A DNA stretch of 64,000 nt. Origin: Coleophoma eucalyptorum (lineage: Eukaryota > Ascomycota > Leotiomycetes > Helotiales > Dermateaceae). Of the stretch, positions 57,253-64,000 are shown in pieces. Under the pieces are notes generated by a model. That model saw only the letters and a list, made by a program, of their open reading frames with translations, had not been told where the DNA came from and made no database searches. The DNA is taken from NCBI GenBank assembly GCA_026120035.1, contig JALRME010000017.1, positions 310,001 to 374,000 of the forward strand, written 5' to 3'. Within the stretch, counting starts at the first letter, position 1. Each line of letters opens with the position of its first letter. The position numbers and the translations under genes were made by a program.

Positions 57253-58149
57253 TTTACCTTACCATATATCTGCGCGAGGATCCCGCTTCGAAAACTAAAG
57301 TTCAATTGAAACATAGGGAAAGGCGTTTTGTAGCTAGGAATATACCCACCACATAATGGAAGCTTTTGATGTAATGACAGAGACAGCTATCAACTATCAA
57401 GTCCAGAGTGATCACCAAACCAAGATGAGTTGAGTTTCTGACCTGCCGAGCCTGCTTACTAAGCTCAAACTCAAGCACTCGATACCTTACCGCAAGTGTA
57501 GTTCCGTGACTATCGTCCATCCAGTTAGATCATCTGGTAAGCAAGGTACTTGGCCTTAGTCATCAAGCCGCATATGAATGGTGTGATCTCCCAGCTCCCA
57601 AACCAAATCACCTTGAGATCAGTCCACAGTCTTCAATTGCTACAACATGATTCAAAACACAGCTTCGGCGGCAGCAGTATGCGTTCTTCAACTCCCTACA
57701 GCACCGTACAGACGAGTACAGCAGGGTACGCAACTCCGGTAGGTGATCAGACCCTCGGAAAACCTCAGTACAGGAGGACGAGGAACTGAGCCAGGGGCGC
57801 CCCAAGCTGAAACGCTTCAACCGCCCATCCTCTAACTCCTCGAGCCTCATCTCTCTCAAAGCAGTCGCAGAACCACTCGTTTCCGCTGCCAAAAAGCTTT
57901 CCTCATCCTTTCCCCTGTTGCTTCCCTCAAACACCATACGCATTCCGCCGAGCGTGTTCTTCTTGTTCTTCCTCTGCTTTCCTTTCTTCCAGCGACTGGT
58001 TCCCTTTCTCGTTTTTTCCCTTTCAGATTTCTTGCTGTGCAAAATCCTCCATCTACCCCAAGCCATCTCTCAATATTGTCTCTGAAAAGAAACGCCCACA
58101 ATACACACTCCGAAGCGCATATAGGATCTCCCCCCCGAAAGCCGCAATC
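57253..58149. other. Intergenic, promoter of the small membrane gene
   Basis: About 900 bp, turning pyrimidine-rich from 57820 to 58060 as fungal core promoters and leaders often do. No gene seen. Confidence 0.5.
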
Positions 58150-58353
58150 ATGGGTTCTGCATTCTCCGGACCCGACGCCTTCAAGTTCTTCGGCTTCACC
58201 CCCAAGGCCACTGCTGTCCTACAGAAGAACCCGGAACTCCTCGCTATCCTCGTCGCATGTTTGGTTGGCTGCATCCTCTTGGGCCTGTTGGCCTACTACA
58301 TCCACTACGAGACAAACAAGCCATACCGGAAACCGAAGCCGACGAAGAAGTGA
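58150..58353 (+). CDS. 67-aa membrane microprotein, N-myristoylation-like start
   Basis: A single-exon 67-aa frame with a good start context (CAATCATGGG). It begins MGSAFSGPDAFKFFGF: Gly2 with Ser6 fits the N-myristoylation rule. One hydrophobic helix follows (LLAILVACLVGCILLGLLAY), then a basic cytosolic-type tail (YETNKPYRKPKPTKK). I recognise no family. The pyrimidine-rich leader upstream and the purposeful layout (acylation motif, helix, basic tail) argue that it is real. It might be a small subunit or adaptor of a membrane complex, but nothing in the neighbourhood says which. Confidence 0.65.
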   Translation: MGSAFSGPDAFKFFGFTPKATAVLQKNPELLAILVACLVGCILLGLLAYYIHYETNKPYRKPKPTKK

Positions 58354-60837
58354 ATGGGTGGATAAGGAAGGGAGGAAGGGCGTGAGGATGGTTTGAGAGG
58401 AGGGGATTATGATGGGACGAAGTGCAGGAAATGGCCGGCTACTGTTGCGAGCAGAGGTGGTGCTGAACTTTGGAGGGATGAAGGGAAGGAGACGGAATGG
58501 ATGGAGGACGCGGGGGATCTCTTGTTGTTTTTGGTTTTGCTTGGACTTCTTTTCTTTCGTCTTTCACGATCCGGGTATACAGTCAGTTCGTGGCAATTGT
58601 CTGTGGATGGATGCTTAGAGTGAGGGACTTTTGTGCAGGACACCTTGGATATATAATGTTTGTGTGACGTTGGTTAGGGATAGGAAGGTGGTGTGTAGGG
58701 GGGATGAGATGAGAGGTATAGAATGGCATCTACGAATGTTTCTTTGGTTTGGGAATATCTCGTGTTTGTGTATGATTCCGTGTCCTTGAATGACGTGGTG
58801 TGCTGTTTAATGCTCGGGTATTTTGTCTTCATATCATTCAGTCTGCCGAACTTCCAGGCCGCCAGTTGCAAAGTAACCCAAGTAAACGAGACGTAACAAA
58901 AGCCCACCGCGGTACTAGAAGTTATCAATTCTCTTGGAGATGCATTCGCCGGTATTAGCGGCGACAAGGTTAAGTAGCAGCGACTGCTTCCTCAACCTAC
59001 TCAGCGACAGGACTCGGCTTCATGGAACAAAGAGAATCTTTATTTTATAAGTTGAAGTGGTTTGGCGGCATGTATATACTAAAGATCTATCAGAGTTGAG
59101 CGCCCAAAAACAAAGTCTCGACTTAATACACGGAAGAGCTGGTAAGTTACCGCCTGACCTGCTTGCAAGACTGTTCTGGTCCGACTACTAGAGAGATATC
59201 AGGCTCTAGAACATCATCTTTCGTCCCTACGTCCCAGCGGCATACATGGAATATAAAGTTAGCGGCCATTAGAACATGGTCAAAAAGCTTGTCTCCCTTT
59301 ACTACTATGCCTTGTTTCCCAAAAAAAGAAAGATCGACACGTGGTAAGGTGGGGATGGTGACTAAGCACAAAACGATAACAGGTGGGAAAGAATGACGGC
59401 AAAAGGGCAGTTCAAGAATGTGATATATAAATATCGTGGTTGGGATTGGTCTGGTTTGTTTCGGATTGGTGGGCCTGGCACGACGAGCATGGTGATAGAG
59501 GACACGAAACTGACGGCAAGCGAGACAAGAACGACTGTGAACATCCACCATCTGAATAGTCCGCTGGTTATTGATAGTTCAAAGTATGTATTTGGACACC
59601 ACTCCTGTCCTACCTACTCTTCTGTGGCGGTATTGGTCAACATGCTAAGTGCCGGGGAAAGGGATATTGTAGAGTACAACGCCTTGATTAAACGGGCTGT
59701 TTCCTATATGATGTCTACATGGGATCAATTGTCTTCAATCTATATTAGTTCTTCGGTATATATACGAGCAACGAGTCTCTACTTCTCCAAACCTATAGAT
59801 AGCTTTATAGCTCTGTGAAAGTTGTAGGTTATATCTACAGGACTTCTCTAACCCTCCTTCTCGAGTCATAGTTCTTTTATCACTTGATTATGTGCTTCAC
59901 AAACACTTCTCAATAAAGAACTGATGGGCACGAATCTCACCAGCATGGGAGACGATTACATCAAGCATAGACAACACTCTTAAAATACCTGTCTTGCAAT
60001 CTGACCACCAAAGTCTACTTCTCATCAAATCCATCTTCGATTCCGCAGACGTTTTAGTGACATCGTCCTACCAGGCAGCTAAAGCCAACCTGGTTTCTTC
60101 CCTTTGAATGGATGTGTACTTGAGACCCTCCGGCGTAAAAACAACTCTCACTTTTACCGCAGCTTAGCTAGCAGAATAGCGAGTCTTTGCACGACATATT
60201 ATAAACTGCTACTTCTCGTAGAGCACGGCCATGTCTCTCCATGTACCATCATTGCCAGCAGCATTGCATTCTTCGTTGTCGCGTCCCCTGCAGCCTACTA
60301 GACGCGCCTATCTTTCTTCGCAAGAATGAGCCTAATATCGAAGAATTCAGTGACGCCCAAGATACGGCCTGATCCTTGTTACCACTTAAACCAGACGGGA
60401 ACAGAGACATAATGAGCGAGATCTGGAATCACAGGCTTTAGGTAGGATCAAGTGGCTTGCTCAGAGAAGGGGAAATCTACTGAGACGTCACTTGATTGTT
60501 TATAGATTGCCTGTACTCCATATATATGTCTCTCTCCAACTATTCATCACTTCCCGAGGCATGTATTGGACATTCGAGGTCATCAATTACATCACAAATC
60601 CACCCGTATCTAGCAAGAATATTTATTGTGGAAAAACAAAGTGATTCTGTGTTGGCGCCCTTTCCCTCTCAAGTCCTATAGAATAATCATACACCCGGTT
60701 CAACGCCAGCTAGCCAACTCCGTTGGGAATCGTCCATTAAAACCATAGGAATTCACTTTGTAATAGATACTCTGCCACGCCGGACCCACCCCTGAAAACT
60801 CCATCATCGAGGTTCCTTTCAACCCAAGTTAAAAGAT
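58354..60837. other. Convergent intergenic region, no supported gene
   Basis: About 2.5 kb between the microprotein gene (plus) and the ING/PHD gene (minus). Overlapping opposite-strand frames of 134 and 141 codons occur at 59147-59818; neither shows a known domain. One minus-strand peptide (59362-59544, begins MFTVVLVSLAVSFVSS) has a signal-peptide-like start but no support beyond that. Confidence 0.4.
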
Positions 60838-63563
60838 TCACTTCTTCTTCCCACGAGCAGTAACCTCTCCACGCTCACCGAGGTTAAGCTTGACTCTGCA
60901 ATCAGGGCAGTACCATTTCGTGGTTCGAGGCGGGATATCAGTAAGACCAACGCATTCGAGATGGAACCATTCCTTCTCGCACTGTACAATATATTAGTAT
61001 TAAAACTTAACTCACAGGGAAAGAACTTACATCTGCGCTTTCGCATCCAATCATTGTGCCGAAGCTCACACGGTTGCAAACGCAATATCGAGGCTCATTG
61101 GGATCGATGATGTTCCCTTCGTCATCGACCTCATCCATTACCTCCATGACAATGCCACTATTCTCATCCTTTTGCCTCTTGCTTCCCTTTTTCTTTGGCG
61201 CAGTGTTTCTCTTACTGACAGCCTTGGCACCTTCAATACCAGCACCGCCAGTGACAGTACCAGGAGGCGGTCGCTTAGCCCTTCGATTTGCTGGTTGGCG
61301 AGGTTCAGGTGCAGGTGTGTTATGCACAGTACTAGCACGTCGAGGTCGGTCTCTAGAAACAACAGCTGCCGGTTCAACACTTGCAGCCTTACCACGTGAA
61401 GTAGGCCGGCTGAGGTTAGATCGAGCCGACGTTGGACGTTTTACAGACAGGTCTTCAGGTGCTGGAGTTGGAGGAGCTGCTGAAGCTTGTCGTTGCGAGG
61501 TTCTGATAGGCTGGGGCTTCTTCGTGTCCTTCTTCACGGTACCAGGTGGTAATATTGGTGTGGAAGACTTCTTGGGCGATGCAGGCGCGGGAGCTGGAGT
61601 TGGCTCCGCAGCTGGAGGAGCATCCGAAGACGTTGATGGGGCAGACTCAATAGTCGGCGTACCAATTGATGTCCCTGTAGATGCCATCGGTTGTGGGACT
61701 GGAATGGGCGTCTCTATCTTCATCTTCTTCGTTGGCGGCAGTACTGGCTTGGGCGTCTCAGCTTTCTCTGGTTCGACTACTACTGAGGCTTCTTCTGAGC
61801 CTCTCTTTCTCTTCTTAGGTGCTGACTTCTTAGGAGTTTTTGCCAGTCCTTTCTTCTCGTTAGCCGGATCGGAATCACCAAACAAATCCTTGACAGCCGC
61901 AGCAGCCTTTGCCATCTTACGTGCAGACTGCTCGGCCTCCTCCGCGGCCTGCTTCGCCAACTCCTTTGCCTGATTCTCTCGCTTGAGCTTCTTCGCTTCA
62001 TTTAACTTCATACCGCGGTTGCTGAGTTGAACTTCATCCTTTTCTAAGGTATCCATACTGATTGCGCCTTCGTTGTAAACACGAGTACCATCATCACCAT
62101 CAATAAGTGGTTGGATGGCATGTTCTAGAGTTTCTCCTGAAGCATCTGCTTGTTGTTTGGCAGCACGGTAAGCCTCAATTCCACGGCCTAACGTCTTCAA
62201 TTCTCGGGAAATCATAGTATCACTGGGACTCCAAACAGCATTCTTCTTCATGCGCTTCCTAAGTTTAGCCAATTCCCAAGCAGTAAGTTGGAGCCATGGT
62301 GCATCTGGACTACCCGCCACTGCGTCGTCAGGTGGTGGTTTGAGCTTCGCCAGAGCATTGCTTGTAGATATACCCGCAACTGCACTATGCACATTCGTGC
62401 CCATCCCCGGTTGCCGAGGTGGTCGTGGTGGCTTCGGAACCTTCGGCTGCTTGGGAGTTCTGTTATTAATCTTCAACTTGATAACCGGTCCACCGAGGGA
62501 TCGTCCTGGAGTAGCACGAGGTGTACGCTCATCGTCTGAGGACAGTCCAGTATCTGTTCCGTAAGAGTCGTAGTCAAGCTCGTAAGGCGCAAGCACTTCA
62601 CCAGGGACAGTGATTCTCGGCACACGACGTCGTCGGACTTTCGGCCCCCCATTTTCTGGTTGTCTAGAACCATCGAGGCGGAGTGTAATCTTTGGTTTGG
62701 TAATGCGACTGAGTTGTGGGGACTTCGATTTCTGGGGTTCGGGGCTAGGATTGCGCGACGTGGGGTAGTTCTCAAGCATAGCCTGTAACTTCGCGTTAAT
62801 AGTGATTGCTCGCGCAAGGTGTCTATCCACGCTCTCTGCCATACGGGATGCTTCTGCATGCGAGAGATTTCGGGAGCGGACAGACTCGTTGATGTTTTCC
62901 GAGACATCCTCACGCAGCTTAAGGGGCTTCGGCCTGTCATCCACAGGCAAGCTCGGAAGCATTGCATAGGTCTTGAGCAGATCTTGTGATAAGATGGAGG
63001 CTTTACTGTGCCCTCGATCGAGGTTGCCAACCAAAGTTAGGGAGCGGATCATGTCGGAAGGTAGGTATTCTGTAAAGTCGAGGAAGTCCGTAATGGTTGC
63101 TTGCGCATCAGGACCCATAGGCATGCTCAAAGGACCCATGCTGTGGTTCATGCTCGGCAGGTTCTGCAGAGCTTCTGCGATCTGTTCCTTACGTCGAGGA
63201 CTTGTTGTCTCCAGAGCGACGTCCATGGAGGCAGTGGTAGCAGGCATGTCGCCGGCGTCGTCGTTGCTGCTAATGATGATGCTTTGTCGTGGCTGAGGTC
63301 GAGGGTCAATCTGCGAACGAGGAAGTTTGATGCGACAGCTCCACACACCCTCGTCCAGCCATCTGTCGGCACGGATGTTGGTCAGTCAGTGGATCTTGAA
63401 TCTATCTTGGGCTTCAACATCTTCGAGCTTCAGAAGACGCGGTTGAATCGCGCCTTGTTAGCGGCGACTCAATCCCTGCTAGCGCCACGGTTCTCGAGAG
63501 CTCTTCAGGCACGTGAGCCAGGAATGAGGGAGCTTACCGCCTTGCAGGACTTGATCCCATCAT
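60838..63563 (-). CDS. ING-family PHD-finger protein
   Basis: Three exons: 63538-63563, 61031-63362, 60838-60981; 833 aa. The N-terminal ING-type helices are seen at TITDFLDFTEYLPSDMIRSL, then LVGNLDRGHS to LSQDLLKTYAMLPSL. The C-terminal PHD finger is split by a 49-bp intron: YCVCNRVSFGTMIGCESAD, then CEKEWFHLECVGL and KWYCPDCRVKL; all C4HC3 ligands are present. ING PHD fingers read H3K4me3 and recruit histone acetylase or deacetylase complexes (yeast Pho23 in Rpd3L, Yng1/Yng2 in acetylases). The 600-residue linker is Pro/Ala/Lys-rich with nuclear-signal-like KKRKR. Exon 1 is 26 nt (MMGSSPAR). The frame reading into the first intron from 63346 has no ATG. Confidence 0.87.
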
Positions 63564-64000
63564 CTCATCATGTCAAGGTATGTCAAAGGGTGTCTGGGGG
63601 GGACGTTGAATGATGGATAAGTTGGGTTTCATTGTTTATGTTGCTTTCCTAATCTTAAAACGCCCGTTCTAGTCACGCGGATTGTGTGTCAGCGTGCTTC
63701 CTTCTTTCCTCTTGTGGTACATCCGCCACGTTTTCTGACGGCGATCCAATCACTTTGGCTGGGTACATTAATTCATGTATCAATTAAGACATCTTGCATC
63801 CGTACCTTGTTCCTCCAGCGGCGACTCTTGGCTATCCCGTCAAGATACATGCTCAATATCAAACTCTCATGAAGATCAGCCCCCAATTACGCGACGCCCA
63901 TTAGAGCACGGGTATGGAGCCACGAAGATAAGTATCCTTGCACAAGCTAGGCCTGTACTTTGCACCCTCTTGCTCTGCCAGTAGTAGATAGACCTTGGTT
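63564..64000. other. Upstream flank of the ING/PHD gene
   Basis: 436 bp to the window edge, probably the promoter of the ING/PHD gene. No gene or repeat seen. Confidence 0.5.

Noticed and set aside
56532..57314. 260-codon minus-strand frame opposite the coiled-coil gene
   Set aside because: An antisense shadow: Glu/Lys-rich coiled-coil codons read backwards as Ser/Phe/Leu.
59147..59818. Overlapping opposite-strand frames of 134 and 141 codons
   Set aside because: Neither has a known domain, and they are probably mutual shadows; the signal-like start on the minus strand is too short to support a call.
61056..61973. 305-codon plus-strand frame opposite the ING/PHD gene
   Set aside because: Antisense shadow of the Pro/Ala/Lys-rich linker; no start context or motif.

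Overview
The window looks like nuclear DNA of a filamentous ascomycete (Pezizomycotina). Genes are compact, carry short introns (about 49-175 bp, GTRNGT donors, CTRAC-like branch sites, YAG acceptors), and are separated by 0.4-3 kb of gene-free DNA. The gene set is fungal: PTH11-like rhodopsin-fold receptor, secreted GH3 glycosidase, Bor1-type transporter, Stb3, Top3, Dpm2, Cwc22. A helotialean/leotiomycete source is only a guess. I see no rRNA, tRNA, CRISPR array or secondary-metabolite cluster.

Layout. 1-5640: a Ty1/copia retrotransposon whose pol frame is open but whose gag part is interrupted by four in-frame TAG codons. 5641-13412: gene-poor DNA with an orphan gene ending in a CaaX box (7188-7946) and a six-exon PTH11-like receptor on the minus strand. 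13413-18871: a DHCR24-like FAD sterol reductase and a GH3 beta-glucosidase, both minus, separated by an AT-rich stretch holding a MITE-like element with 25-bp terminal inverted repeats. 21899-27051: a Bor1-like transporter (minus, eight exons) and a divergent SET-domain protein (plus, six exons). 28381-37751: 6-phosphogluconolactonase (minus), a PHO13-type phosphatase (plus), a SET-MYND protein (plus) and an Stb3-type Sin3-binding protein (minus). 39291-43150: topoisomerase III (minus) and a divergently transcribed DUF1295 membrane protein. 43582-52643: an orphan with a 35-residue internal duplication, a BCAS3-like WD40 protein, Dpm2, and Cwc22 divergent from Dpm2. 55229-63563: a coiled-coil protein with GATA-like cysteine spacing, a 67-residue membrane microprotein with an N-myristoylation-like start, and a large ING/PHD protein.

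Most genes are unrelated housekeeping functions, so this is not an operon-like or cluster-like system. Several act in chromatin or nucleic-acid metabolism (two SET proteins, ING/PHD, Stb3, Top3, Cwc22). Exon models below were built by hand from splice signals; each spliced coding length that I give with exon coordinates is a multiple of three. The best candidates for undescribed biology are the duplicated-motif orphan, the CaaX orphan, the GATA-spaced coiled-coil protein, the SET protein with an unfamiliar N-terminal half, and the nested inverted-repeat element in the reductase promoter.
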